Positions 8,387 to 17,254 of a stretch of 64,000 nucleotides of DNA are shown piece after piece. Both the position numbers and the translations under genes were made by a program. The stretch is from assembly GCA_022572185.1 (NCBI GenBank), contig JACZWL010000002.1, positions 1-64,000 on the forward strand. Reading direction: 5' to 3'. The notes under the pieces are model-generated. The model did no database searches, was not told the DNA's origin, and saw nothing but the letters and a program-made list of their open reading frames with translations. The stretch is from Pseudomonadota bacterium. Its GTDB lineage: Bacteria > Pseudomonadota > Gammaproteobacteria > Steroidobacterales > Woeseiaceae. Each line of letters opens with the position of its first letter. Positions within the stretch are counted from its first letter, which is position 1.

Positions 8387-9169
8387 TTATCGCGAAAAGA
8401 AGCCCATTTTCACACCGGCAAGCTGCAGCACGTCATTGTCCGCCAGTTTGCGCGCCTGCGCGCCGATCGGTTGTCCGTTTACCAGCGGGTAGTCTCCTTC
8501 TTCACCGCTTTCCACATGCACGACGTAATAACCTTCGGGCCGGCGGGTGATTGCGGCGACCTGAACGCCGGGACGCCCAAGTGTGGTCAATGCTTTCGTC
8601 AACTCGAGTTCACGACCGGCGAAGGCACCGCTCAATACCTGGAGCTTGGCCGACGGCAGTGCGTTGGGTGCCGTGCTCGCATCGACGCCTGCCGCCGTGC
8701 TCGTATGGGCAGGGGGTTCCGGTTCCGGCAATTTGACACTGACATCGACTTTGACGTCGACGGCTTCCGCTGCGGCTGCTGCGGCAGCAGCCTCCTCAGC
8801 TTTGGCCAGTTGCGCGATGTTTTGCTGTCCGGCAGGAATCACCATCGTTTTTTCAAACTCGTCCTGCTCGGCATCAGAGGTCTGCTGGTCGGCGAACCTG
8901 AGCTGATGGTGGCCGATCGTTATGACATCACCGTGCTGAAGGGCATGTTTCTTGATCAACTTGCCGTTGACGTATGTGCCGTTGGTGCTGTTCAGGTCCT
9001 CGAGAAAAGAATCATTGAGGATATTGATAATCAGGGAGTGATGGCCGCTGACCGCTGGGTTGTCTATACGAACATCGTTGTCTGGAAGGCGCCCAATCGT
9101 ATATCGCTCTTTGGACATGTTGTATTCAGCCAGAACCTGACTGTCCAAACTAAGAATTAAACGTGCCAT
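8387..9169 (-). CDS. FHA-domain phosphothreonine-binding protein (two FHA modules)
   Basis: The 260-residue protein has a canonical N-terminal FHA domain (YTIGRLPDNDVRID, SGHHS, NSTNGTYVNG; about residues 22-95). An Ala-rich and acidic linker follows, then a second, more divergent FHA-like module (about 170-260, LGRPGVQVAAITRRPEGYYVV). FHA domains bind phosphothreonine. The linker contains FEKTMVIP, a plausible phosphorylated threonine site, though that is inference. It is last in a minus-strand operon after a PP2C phosphatase and a Ser/Thr kinase, so it is probably a reader or substrate of that kinase. No signal peptide is visible, which implies a cytoplasmic location. Confidence 0.85.
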   Translation of the reverse strand: MARLILSLDSQVLAEYNMSKERYTIGRLPDNDVRIDNPAVSGHHSLIINILNDSFLEDLNSTNGTYVNGKLIKKHALQHGDVITIGHHQLRFADQQTSDAEQDEFEKTMVIPAGQQNIAQLAKAEEAAAAAAAAEAVDVKVDVSVKLPEPEPPAHTSTAAGVDASTAPNALPSAKLQVLSGAFAGRELELTKALTTLGRPGVQVAAITRRPEGYYVVHVESGEEGDYPLVNGQPIGAQARKLADNDVLQLAGVKMGFFSR

Positions 9170-9216
9170 ACCTTATATTGCCGTATTCTTCTAACCGATA
9201 TTCGCTGGGCGTCAGT

Positions 9217-10062
9217 TTAACGCCCCGCCCCTATTAATGACCGAAACAAGTTTGCAATATGAAACAGCAGACTCCGTTTCGCTGCGAACGTGTCGAGGAC
9301 CTGCGCCAGCATCACCGACACGTTGTCACGCCCACCATGCTCATTACTCAATTTGACCAGCTGTTGACCAACCACATCAAGGCTAGCATTAAAAGTGCTG
9401 ATAGTTAAGTGAATATCCTCATCTTCGACCATGTCCGGCAGGCCATCCGAGCAGAGCAGAAAGACATCGTCGGGCAGGACGTCAAACTCCTGAACCTCGA
9501 CCTCCACCGTGGGCTCGACGCCCAATGCCCGGGTTACGTAATTCCGGTTCGTGGAGCGCTGCGCCTCTTCCTCGGAATAAAAGCCCCGATCGACAAGCTC
9601 CTGCAGCAGGGAGTGATCGAGTGTGAGTTGCTCGAACTTGGTGCCGCGAAGCCGGTAGGCCCTGGAATCGCCAACATGGGCCATTGACACCTTATTGTCG
9701 TAGAACATGGCGGCGACCAAGGTTGTACCCATGCCCTCGCAATGCGTCTGGCTCTGCGCAGTCTGAAAGATGATTTTGTTGGCCCGAGTGACGGCGTCTC
9801 TGAGTACGATAGTTTGCCGCATTAACCCGGTAGCCGGGTCGATCTCGTGGCGGTGTTCGCGATCGGCCCCTTCAGTTGCCAGCTCCGAAATCGTTTGAAC
9901 TGCGATACCGCTGGCGACTTCGCCCGCGTTGTAGCCGCCCATGCCGTCCGCGAGCACCATCAGGCCATAATCGATATCCGAGCCGATAGCGTCCTCGTTG
10001 TGCTCCCGAACCTTGCCAGTATCGGTGATTTCAGCGAATTTTAATTTTCCACGCAGGCTCAT
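9217..10062 (-). CDS. PP2C-family Ser/Thr protein phosphatase
   Basis: This metal-dependent PPM/PP2C phosphatase likely reverses the adjacent kinase. Family motifs are complete: VREHNEDAIG (metal-binding Asp), LADGMGGYNAGEVAS, AHVGDSRAYRLR, LCSDGLPDMVEDEDI and GGRDNVSVMLA. I start at the ATG at 10062 (281 aa, MSLRGKLKFAEITDTGKVREHNED); a longer in-frame version would overlap the kinase gene and adds nothing family-like. The C-terminus has a short hydrophobic or basic tail (SLLFHIANLFRSLIGAGR) that could be amphipathic. It sits 19 bp after the kinase gene. Confidence 0.92.
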   Translation of the reverse strand: MSLRGKLKFAEITDTGKVREHNEDAIGSDIDYGLMVLADGMGGYNAGEVASGIAVQTISELATEGADREHRHEIDPATGLMRQTIVLRDAVTRANKIIFQTAQSQTHCEGMGTTLVAAMFYDNKVSMAHVGDSRAYRLRGTKFEQLTLDHSLLQELVDRGFYSEEEAQRSTNRNYVTRALGVEPTVEVEVQEFDVLPDDVFLLCSDGLPDMVEDEDIHLTISTFNASLDVVGQQLVKLSNEHGGRDNVSVMLAQVLDTFAAKRSLLFHIANLFRSLIGAGR

Positions 10063-10081
10063 ATTAGTGTCGATAGGCTGG

Positions 10082-12184
10082 TCAGGTCGCTGCGTAATCG
10101 GCACAGTTACGTAGTGCGATGGCCATCGCGGCGCCATCGACAAACCGGTCGTGGGGCCGTTTGGCCAGCGCTTTGGCTAGTACCGAATCCACGCTGGGAG
10201 GAATCCCCGGCCGACGGTTCGAGACGGGGGCAGGGTCATCCGTTGTAATCTTGGTCATGAGCACTGCGATGTTGGTCGCCGTGAAAGGCACCTCACCCGT
10301 CAAAAGCTCATATAGAGTAACACCAAGTGAAAATAAGTCCGAGTGACCCGTGAGGTCCTCGGCATTGAGCTGCTCGGGCGACATATACATCGGCGTGCCA
10401 AGTATGATGCCGGTCTTGGTCCGGTTGTTATCGGTCAATCTCGCGACGCCGAAATCACTGATCTTAAGAGAGTCGTCTCTCAGGTTGTACAATAGATTTG
10501 CCGGCTTGATATCGCGATGAATGACACCCTGGTTATGGGCGTAGTCCAGCGCATCGGCCGTCCTGGCACAGAGTTCCAGCGCCTTGCTTGGGGCCAGCAG
10601 TTTCTTCGGATCCGTGAACTTGGTCAATGCCGCACCCGGCATGTATTCCATCGCAATATACGCCAGATGCTTGTCTTCGCCAGCATCGAACACGGTGATG
10701 ATATTCGGATGGGTCAGGCGGCCCGCGGACTCCGCTTCGCGGAAGAATCGAAGACGGGCTTCCTCGAGTTCTTCGTCTTCGAATTCTTTCTCAATCGGAA
10801 TCACTTTGAGGGCGACCTGACGGTTGATTCTCGGATCCTTGGCAAGATAAACAGCGCCCATCGCCCCGCGACCGATTTTTCTTTCGATGACGTAACGGCC
10901 GAGGCGTTGCGGTGCACCATTGTTGCCACGCATTGACAGCTTTTTGCTGCCCATCGTGCCCTGCGTCCTCTTCATCCAGTTAAGCACGGCTTCGGCACGT
11001 TCGGGCTTCGCCTGCTGCTCAAACGCGAGCGACAGCTTGTACATCAGGGTCGCCAGGGCATCGTCTGCCTTGCAGCGACGAAACTCCGCAAAGGCGGGCT
11101 CGAGTCTGCCCGCGGCAAGAAAATCCACGCCGCGTTTATAGGCATCAACGGCAGCCTTCTTGACGGCGCCTGCAAGCCACCAACTCAGGATGGCAACACC
11201 GAGAAAGACGAATATCGGCCGGCCAAGGTCCAGCCGGATTCTCCATATCGCAAGCAATAGCGCTTCGATGAGTACCAGTCCGACGATCGAGATTGCGCTC
11301 AACATCACGATGTCCCGGCGCATACGGCCGGGCAGGAACAATACGGCAATAATCGCCAGGAGCGCCGGCGCCAGCCACTCCAGCGCCCTGACCCAGGACG
11401 GTTCAATGACAGCGCGGCTCATTTCGACATTGGCGAGCAATGCCGCCGTGATCTCGGAATGGGTGACGAACTGCCCCGACGGTAGTTTTGCCGCAGCGGC
11501 GACAATTGGCGGGGCGGCGTCGATAAACACCGTAGCGCCGGCGTATTCCCCCGCAGCAAGGCCCTGCTTGAGCACTTCTTTCGCCGTCAATCGGGCGATA
11601 GGTTGGTAATTTGAGAGGTAGATCACATCGTCAGCCCCGGAAAAGCGCGGATCCGTGCCCGTGCCCGCGTCCGGGTTGTCCAGTGCCACCGCCAGAGGCA
11701 GCGATGGCGACATCAGGCCCGCACCGAATCTCCATAGCCCGGATTCCCGGAAGATCCCATCGCTGTCCGGCGTGATATCGAGAAAGCCGCTCTTGGTGGC
11801 GAGCTGCGCCAGTCGGTGCTCATTCGGCACGTAAACCGGCACACCACTGGACAGCGTGGCCGCCCAGCCCGGCAAGTCGGCCGATGCCTCCATCTCCGGT
11901 GGGTCAGCAAGGATTATTCTCTTAACAGATTGATTTTTAAAGATTTGTATGAGTTTGCCATATTGGTCCAGGATTTCGTTCGGTGCCAGCTTGCGGTCGC
12001 TTATGCTCACGATCAGGGCGTTTTCCAGCGGCTCATTGGCGACATGGCTGGCCAGCCGGTCATACAGAAGACGGTCAGCAGCAACGAACCATGGCGCTCC
12101 CGGGCCATAGATGAGTACCAGCAACACGCTGACAAAAGTGAGCGCGACCAGCCGGTCCCTGTGTTCTTTTCCTTGTTTGTCCAA
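10082..12184 (-). CDS. CHASE2-domain transmembrane Ser/Thr protein kinase
   Basis: About 700 residues. The order is an N-terminal membrane segment (ALTFVSVLLVLIYGPG), a CHASE2-type extracytoplasmic sensor (about residues 30-260), a membrane bundle (WLAPALLAIIAVLFLP through IFVFLGVAILSWWLAGAV), a TPR-like stretch, and a Hanks-type kinase. The kinase has the glycine loop IGRGAMGAVYLAKD, the lysine in QVALKVIP, catalytic HRDIKPANLL, DFGVAR and GTPMYMSPEQ, all intact. CHASE2 is a known periplasmic sensor fold with undefined ligands. I favour the TTG at 12184 (AGAGG 7 nt upstream) over an upstream TTG lacking a site. With the PP2C and FHA genes it forms a kinase-phosphatase-reader operon. Confidence 0.9.
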   Translation of the reverse strand: MDKQGKEHRDRLVALTFVSVLLVLIYGPGAPWFVAADRLLYDRLASHVANEPLENALIVSISDRKLAPNEILDQYGKLIQIFKNQSVKRIILADPPEMEASADLPGWAATLSSGVPVYVPNEHRLAQLATKSGFLDITPDSDGIFRESGLWRFGAGLMSPSLPLAVALDNPDAGTGTDPRFSGADDVIYLSNYQPIARLTAKEVLKQGLAAGEYAGATVFIDAAPPIVAAAAKLPSGQFVTHSEITAALLANVEMSRAVIEPSWVRALEWLAPALLAIIAVLFLPGRMRRDIVMLSAISIVGLVLIEALLLAIWRIRLDLGRPIFVFLGVAILSWWLAGAVKKAAVDAYKRGVDFLAAGRLEPAFAEFRRCKADDALATLMYKLSLAFEQQAKPERAEAVLNWMKRTQGTMGSKKLSMRGNNGAPQRLGRYVIERKIGRGAMGAVYLAKDPRINRQVALKVIPIEKEFEDEELEEARLRFFREAESAGRLTHPNIITVFDAGEDKHLAYIAMEYMPGAALTKFTDPKKLLAPSKALELCARTADALDYAHNQGVIHRDIKPANLLYNLRDDSLKISDFGVARLTDNNRTKTGIILGTPMYMSPEQLNAEDLTGHSDLFSLGVTLYELLTGEVPFTATNIAVLMTKITTDDPAPVSNRRPGIPPSVDSVLAKALAKRPHDRFVDGAAMAIALRNCADYAAT

Positions 12185-12348
12185 TACGGGGCCTCTACAT
12201 AACGCGAAAAGTATAGAAAATAGCAAGGGTTTTTAATGAGATAGGGTTGGCACTTTTTGGCCCGTAGCCGGCCGAAAAGCGGTGCTATGATCGGAATTCT
12301 GCGGCCGGACCGGTGGCCATTCTGCCTGGATTCTCACGGATTTCCCCT

Positions 12349-13692
12349 ATGGCAAGAGCGAAAACGGCATATGTCTGCATGGACTGCGGCGCCCACAGCG
12401 TAAAATGGCAGGGGCAATGCCCCGACTGCGCCGCCTGGAACACCCTGGCTCGGACCACGGTTTCGACTGCCCAGAACACCCGCCCGGAAGGCGCTGCCCC
12501 GTCCCCGCTGGGTTCCCTCAGCGACGATCTCGGCGTTCGCTACCCCACTGGTTTTACCGAATTCGACCGTGTGTTGGGTGGCGGGCTCGTGCCGGGGTCC
12601 GTGGTGCTCCTGGGGGGCGATCCTGGTGTCGGCAAATCAACGCTATTGCAGCAAGTCGCCGCGAAGCTGCCCGAAGCATTGAATATCTGCTACGCGACCG
12701 GAGAGGAGTCACTGCGGCAAATCGGTCAACGATCGCGACGGCTGGGTCTTGACTGCCCCAGCTTGAGCCTGCTGGCAGATACCTCGCTCGATAACATTCT
12801 CGATCAGACTGCTGCCGGCGGCACAGGAGTTTTGATTGTCGATTCAATTCAGACCATGGTAAGCGCGGACCTGCCGTCAGCGCCGGGGTCGGTTGCCCAG
12901 CTGCGTGAATGCGTTGGCCGCATTGTTCAGTTTGCCAAGCAGCGCGAGGTCGCGGTGTTTCTCATAGGTCATGTCACCAAAGACGGCGCGATTGCCGGAC
13001 CACGCGTAGTCGAACACATGGTGGATACGGTTCTTTATTTTGAGAGTGATCCGGCGAGCCGGTACAGCATCGTCCGGGCAGTGAAAAACCGTTTTGGGGC
13101 CAGCAGCGAACTCGGCGTTTTTGCCATGACCGAATCGGGTTTTGTGGAAGTCAAAAACCCGTCGGCAATTTTTCTCTCACGTGAATCGCAAGAAAGCGCC
13201 GGGAGCCTCGTGTCGGTAGCCTGGGAAGGCAGTCGCCCGTTGCTCGTGGAAATCCAGGCGCTGGTGGCGGATGGTAACGGTACACATCCGAAGCGGCTCG
13301 CGCAGGGCGTGGACCAGAATCGACTGTCTTTGTTAATAGCAGTGTTGCAGCGTCACGGCGGTATTTCTTTGGCGGGCGATGATGTTTTTGTCAACGTTGT
13401 CGGCGGTCTTCGTATTGGTGAAACGGCTGCTGACCTGCCGACACTGCTGGCGATCGTCTCGAGTTTTCGCGATCGGCCGTGCCGAACGGGACTGATCAGT
13501 TTCGGAGAGGTCGGGCTTGCCGGTGAAGTGCGGCCAGTTCGCTTCGGTACCGAGCGTGTCGCGGAAGCCGCCAAGCAGGGTTTCTCGATTGCCATCGTCC
13601 CGCAAGCGAACGTGCCCAGACATAAGCCTCAGGGAATCGATATTATCGGGGTTCGCAGACTCACGGAGGCGCTTGACGCAGCTTTCGCGTGA
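12349..13692 (+). CDS. radA: DNA repair protein RadA
   Basis: RadA is a RecA-like branch-migration helicase used in homologous recombination. The protein begins with a C4 zinc finger (CMDCGAHSVKWQGQCPDC), then Walker A GGDPGVGKST, the RadA signature KNRFG (AVKNRFGASSELG), and a Lon-protease-like C-terminal domain (GDDVFVNVVGGLRIGETAADLP). At 447 residues from the ATG at 12349 it has the usual length; an upstream in-frame GTG would add 12 residues before the finger. It diverges from the kinase operon and converges on the CNNM gene. Confidence 0.95.
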   Translation: MARAKTAYVCMDCGAHSVKWQGQCPDCAAWNTLARTTVSTAQNTRPEGAAPSPLGSLSDDLGVRYPTGFTEFDRVLGGGLVPGSVVLLGGDPGVGKSTLLQQVAAKLPEALNICYATGEESLRQIGQRSRRLGLDCPSLSLLADTSLDNILDQTAAGGTGVLIVDSIQTMVSADLPSAPGSVAQLRECVGRIVQFAKQREVAVFLIGHVTKDGAIAGPRVVEHMVDTVLYFESDPASRYSIVRAVKNRFGASSELGVFAMTESGFVEVKNPSAIFLSRESQESAGSLVSVAWEGSRPLLVEIQALVADGNGTHPKRLAQGVDQNRLSLLIAVLQRHGGISLAGDDVFVNVVGGLRIGETAADLPTLLAIVSSFRDRPCRTGLISFGEVGLAGEVRPVRFGTERVAEAAKQGFSIAIVPQANVPRHKPQGIDIIGVRRLTEALDAAFA

Positions 13693-13807
13693 CGCAGGAA
13701 ATCACCAGCCCGGATATTGCAGCACTACGGTGTGCCGCGCCGGACAGGAGCTCCAAATGCCGCGGAGCCCATGGATCGGCGAGAGCCGCGCAGAAACAGA
13801 CAGCATG

Positions 13808-15091
13808 CTAATCAACGGTCGCGTCCGGCACTTCCTGGCGGATCTGTATGCGGGCTGTCTTGACCCTGTTTTCGTCCGTTGCAACGATTTCGATGGAATA
13901 GCCCTCGATTTTCAGGCCGGTCCCGGGTTCCGGTATTGTCTCGAGGTATTCGACGATTAATCCATTCAGCGTCTTCGGCCCGTCAGTTGGCAGGGCCCAG
14001 TTCATGGCCCGGTTCATTTCACGAATGTTGGCTGCACCATCGACGAGAAACGTGCTGCTGCTTTCTCTGACAATGTCTGCGTCGCCACTGGCGGGGTCGG
14101 TCGTGAATTCACCGACGATCTCCTCGAGTATATCTTCCAGCGTCACGATCCCCTGAATGTCTCCGTACTCGTCGACGACCAACGCAATTCTTTTTCGTAG
14201 TTTCTGAAATTGTACGAGCTGGGTGCTCAACGGAGTGCCTTCGGGTACGTAGTACGGTTCGTCGACCAGCTTTTCGAGCGTGGCTTTGTCAAAATCCTGC
14301 CTATAGGCGTGGTTCGCAATGCGGCGCAAATGCAGCAGGCCGACGACGTTATCGATGTTGTCCCGAAAGACCGGCAGCCGCGTGTGTTCGCTCTTGGCAA
14401 TCACAGCCATGATTTCTTCAGTGCTGTCATTCAGGTCAATACCGACGATTTCATTGTGCGGCACCATGACATCGTCGACGGTCACCTTTTCCAGATCGAG
14501 GATGCTGATGAGCATGCTGCGGTACTTGCCTGATATTCGGGAAGTCGCTTCGAAAACGACGGTTCGCAACTCGTCCTGTGTCAACGAATAGGATCGTGTA
14601 TCACCTTTTCTGACGCCGAAGAGATAGAGCACGCCGTTTGACGCAATGCTGGTGAGCCACACAATCGGGTAGGTGATTTTCAATAACGGGTAGTAAATCA
14701 GTGCGGCCGGAAAGGCGATGCGTTCCGGGTGTAATGCGGCCAGCGTTTTAGGCGCCGCCTCGGCGAATATCAATACGGTCAAGGTCAGAATCAGTGTGCC
14801 GATTGCGACCGCAGGCTGACCACCGAGCTTGAATGCGATGATTGCAACGAGTGCTGCGGCAGAGAAATTGACGAGGTTGTTGCCGAGCAGGATAAGCCCG
14901 ATTAACCGATCCGGGCGTTTCAGGAGAGTTTCTGCCAGCCGGGCCCCCCGATGACCGGTTTTGGCCTTGTGCCTGAGCTGGTACCGGTTCAGGCTCATCA
15001 ACGCTGTTTCCGAGCCGGAGAAGAACGCGGAAAGGAGTAATAAGACAACAAGCACGCCAATTAAGGCGGCTAGCGGAACGTCATCGCCCAA
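13808..15091 (-). CDS. CNNM/CorB (HlyC/CorC) family membrane protein
   Basis: A 427-residue protein with a DUF21/CNNM membrane domain (LIGVLVVLLLLSAFFSGSE, LIGLILLGNNLVNFSAAALVAIIAF), a CBS pair (VMVPHNEIVGIDLND, LPVFRDNIDNVVGLLHLR) and a CorC_HlyC C-terminal domain (ALVVDEYGDIQGIVTLEDILEEIVGEF, YSIEIV). The family includes Mg2+/Co2+ efflux or sensing proteins, and E. coli YfjD/CorB lies near ffh as here. Transport of Mg2+ is inferred from the family. It lies on the minus strand, just downstream of the CcsA-like gene. Confidence 0.9.
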   Translation of the reverse strand: MGDDVPLAALIGVLVVLLLLSAFFSGSETALMSLNRYQLRHKAKTGHRGARLAETLLKRPDRLIGLILLGNNLVNFSAAALVAIIAFKLGGQPAVAIGTLILTLTVLIFAEAAPKTLAALHPERIAFPAALIYYPLLKITYPIVWLTSIASNGVLYLFGVRKGDTRSYSLTQDELRTVVFEATSRISGKYRSMLISILDLEKVTVDDVMVPHNEIVGIDLNDSTEEIMAVIAKSEHTRLPVFRDNIDNVVGLLHLRRIANHAYRQDFDKATLEKLVDEPYYVPEGTPLSTQLVQFQKLRKRIALVVDEYGDIQGIVTLEDILEEIVGEFTTDPASGDADIVRESSSTFLVDGAANIREMNRAMNWALPTDGPKTLNGLIVEYLETIPEPGTGLKIEGYSIEIVATDENRVKTARIQIRQEVPDATVD

Positions 15092-15183
15092 CGAATGAGC
15101 ACCTCGTGATTGAACAGCACCTCGTCAGTTCATCAGGACAGCCCGGTCCTGTCAAGGAAGTTGATCAGTAGTCCGACCGCCGG

Positions 15184-15990
15184 CTATCCCCATGACCGGC
15201 CGAAAACTTCCTCCAGGATATATCGGCTGCCGAAATAGGCGAGGCACAAGATTGCAAAGCCCCACAGGTACAGGAAAATGGCGCGCCGGCCCCGCCAGCC
15301 CGCGAATTGCCGGCCGGCAAGCAGGATGCCGAAAAGCAGCAGGGCAAGAAGCGACAGGAAAGTCTTGTGGGCGAGGTGCTGGGCGAACAGATCATCGACA
15401 AATGTAAATCCTGACATGACCGCGAGAAAAAGCGTGGCGAACCCGGCCCCGGCAATACCATAGAGCAATCGTTCTGTTGTCTCCAGAGGTGCAAACAGTT
15501 GGTTGATGGTCGATAACTGTCCAGCGTGCAGCCGGCGATCCTGTATCAACGCGTACACGGCCACAATTGCACCGACCGTCAGCAAGCCGTAGGCAAAGAG
15601 GGAAATGAGGATATGCGCCTGAATCTGCCAGGTCAGTGTGTGACCGGCACTTTCCACGGCCTGCAAGCCGGTCACGGTGGCGGCAGCCGCCCCTAGCAGC
15701 AATAGCCCGCCGGCCAGGCCACGCAAAGATGGCTCGATGGCGCCAATGATTGCAATCAGAGCGAGCTGCAAGCCAATGAATGAAGCGGCGCTGCTCAACG
15801 ACAAGGCGATCCCGTTGGGCAGTAGAATCAAATCAAGAAGCATCTGGCAATGCCAGATAAGGCCTGCGAGGCCAACGATAAATGCTGTGATCAGCAGCGC
15901 CCCGGACCGCTGTGAGAATCGCGACAATCTCGTCATCGCGAATGCGACGCCGGCAATTATGTACAAAAAAGGAATTGTGATTTGAAACAC
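15184..15990 (-). CDS. YpjD/CcsA-like cytochrome c assembly family membrane protein
   Basis: The 268-residue protein has about eight membrane spans, the CcsA/CcmC-type core (HTLTWQIQAHILISLFAYGLL) and the C-terminal HKTFLSLLALLLFGILLAGRQFAGWRG. The conserved histidines (AHI, AHK) and the segment FTFVDDLFAQHLAHKTFLS are those of YpjD-type proteins, which lie upstream of ffh in reverse orientation in gammaproteobacteria. The family is named for haem handling, but YpjD itself has no firmly assigned reaction. The gene diverges from the phosphodiesterase gene. Confidence 0.85.
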   Translation of the reverse strand: MFQITIPFLYIIAGVAFAMTRLSRFSQRSGALLITAFIVGLAGLIWHCQMLLDLILLPNGIALSLSSAASFIGLQLALIAIIGAIEPSLRGLAGGLLLLGAAAATVTGLQAVESAGHTLTWQIQAHILISLFAYGLLTVGAIVAVYALIQDRRLHAGQLSTINQLFAPLETTERLLYGIAGAGFATLFLAVMSGFTFVDDLFAQHLAHKTFLSLLALLLFGILLAGRQFAGWRGRRAIFLYLWGFAILCLAYFGSRYILEEVFGRSWG

Positions 15991-16119
15991 AGAATCGCGA
16001 CTGGCTATGCCCTAGTTTTCTGTCGAGCGAATGATCCCACATGGTGCAGTTCATTAGAACCCTGCCGTAGAAACCAATTGCCGCAACCGCCCAGGCGGTA
16101 TTGCGCAGGATAAAGCGTT

Positions 16120-16887
16120 ATGCGTATAAGAATACTAGGGTGTAGTGGCGGAATAGGTGCAGGATCACGCACCTCCGCGATGCTCATCGACAATGATATT
16201 TTGCTCGATGCTGGCACAGGAATCGGCGATCTTGCGTTGGAAGATCTCAAGACGATTCGCCACGTGTTTCTGACTCACGCTCATCTTGATCATGTTGCCG
16301 GCCTGCCGATGCTCGTCGACAGCATATTCGACGAAAACTTCGAGGAGCCGCTAACTGTCTATGCTCGTTGCGAAACGCTGGACGCTATCAAGGCACACCT
16401 GTTCAATGATGTGATCTGGCCGGATTTCGCAAAGCTGCCCAATGAGCGGGCACCGATGCTTCGCTACGTTGAATGCAATCCCGGGGACACGGTATCGATC
16501 AATCACCGTGATTTTCACGCCGTCGATGTAACGCACAGCGTACCGTCGCTTGGCTACACCGTACAGAATTCGGGTGGTGTGTTTGCCGTGAGTGGTGATA
16601 CCAGGACCAATGAAACACTTTGGCCGGTGCTAAATGCATTCGAGGACCTGAAAGTACTCGTTATCGAGGTATCTTTTCCGGACGAGCAGGAAGAACTCGC
16701 GACGTTGGCTGGACACTACTGTCCGAGCACGATGTCGCGAGACCTCGCGCATCTCGCGCATGACCCTGATATCTGGCTGACGGGCATGAAACCCGGCGAG
16801 GAGGAACGCATCCTCGGCCAGGTCATTGCAGCCGTGCCGGACAGGAAAATCCGGATGTTGTCACGCGGAACCGTCATCATCGTATAG
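16120..16887 (+). CDS. Class II cAMP phosphodiesterase-like metallo-beta-lactamase-fold protein
   Basis: The protein has 255 residues with the MBL-fold metal motif THAHLDHVAG near residues 51-60 and further ligands in VDVTHSVPSLGYTV, FAVSGDTR and TGMKPGEEE. The opening MRIRILGCSGGIGAGSRTSAMLIDNDILLDAGTG is typical of the class II 3',5'-cyclic-nucleotide phosphodiesterase family (PDE1/CpdP), so it probably hydrolyses cAMP. The substrate is inferred from family and not visible in sequence. No signal peptide is seen. AGGA lies 9 nt before the ATG. It diverges from the YpjD-like gene and is followed by an array of hairpins, not a gene. Confidence 0.8.
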   Translation: MRIRILGCSGGIGAGSRTSAMLIDNDILLDAGTGIGDLALEDLKTIRHVFLTHAHLDHVAGLPMLVDSIFDENFEEPLTVYARCETLDAIKAHLFNDVIWPDFAKLPNERAPMLRYVECNPGDTVSINHRDFHAVDVTHSVPSLGYTVQNSGGVFAVSGDTRTNETLWPVLNAFEDLKVLVIEVSFPDEQEELATLAGHYCPSTMSRDLAHLAHDPDIWLTGMKPGEEERILGQVIAAVPDRKIRMLSRGTVIIV

Positions 16888-16933
16888 CCCGATTAATTCA
16901 TTACGAGGGCATACAGGCCTGCGCTTTCGCTGA

Positions 16934-16956
16934 GCCCGTCAACATAACCTTGTTGG
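16934..16956 (+). repeat. Copy A of a 23-bp intergenic motif
   Basis: This segment matches 47575-47597 at about 18 of 23 positions and resembles 61767-61789. The shared pattern ends in TTGTTGG/TTGTTGA. All three copies are intergenic and just downstream of a plus-strand gene. Here the motif leads straight into the hairpin array at 16961. Confidence 0.45.
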
Positions 16957-16960
16957 ATCA

Positions 16961-17121
16961 CTAACAGGCTGTTGAAAAACTCTGTTTTTCTACAGCCTGT
17001 TAGCCGGTACAAGGATGTACCGTCATTTTCGATGGCTATAAGCCATTGAAAATGTGAGGGATCCGAAAATCGCACTTTTCGTATCACGTCGTTGAAAAAG
17101 TCATGGAAGACTTTTTTAACA
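16961..17121. repeat. Array of consecutive inverted repeats upstream of ffh
   Basis: The 367 bp between the phosphodiesterase gene and ffh contains no convincing ORF. It does contain back-to-back hairpins: 16961-17003 (20-bp arms, one mismatch, 3-nt loop, built on GGCTGTTGAAAAAC), about 17005-17022 (CGGTAC/GTACCG), 17024-17054 (arms CATTTTCGATGGCT/AGCCATTGAAAATG), about 17065-17083 (CGAAAA/TTTTCG) and about 17091-17121 (GTTGAAAAAGTC/GACTTTTTAAC). The GGCTGTTGAAAAA ends resemble insertion-sequence termini, so a MITE remnant is possible; a structured RNA is the alternative. Confidence 0.6.
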
Positions 17122-17254
17122 TCCCTGGTCTATTGCAAAGGTGAATCGTTCGGGCCTGTCCGGACTGGCCCATCGGGACACATAGCGCCGGCTACGCGAA
17201 TCACGATAAACTTTACGGATCAGCATGAACCTGACAAATCCGATCACATGAGCG

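Noticed and set aside
12241-12300. Sigma-70 promoter for radA (TATGAT near 12286)
   Set aside because: TTGGCC/TTGGCA candidates are 23 or more bp away, beyond accepted spacing, so the call is not supported.
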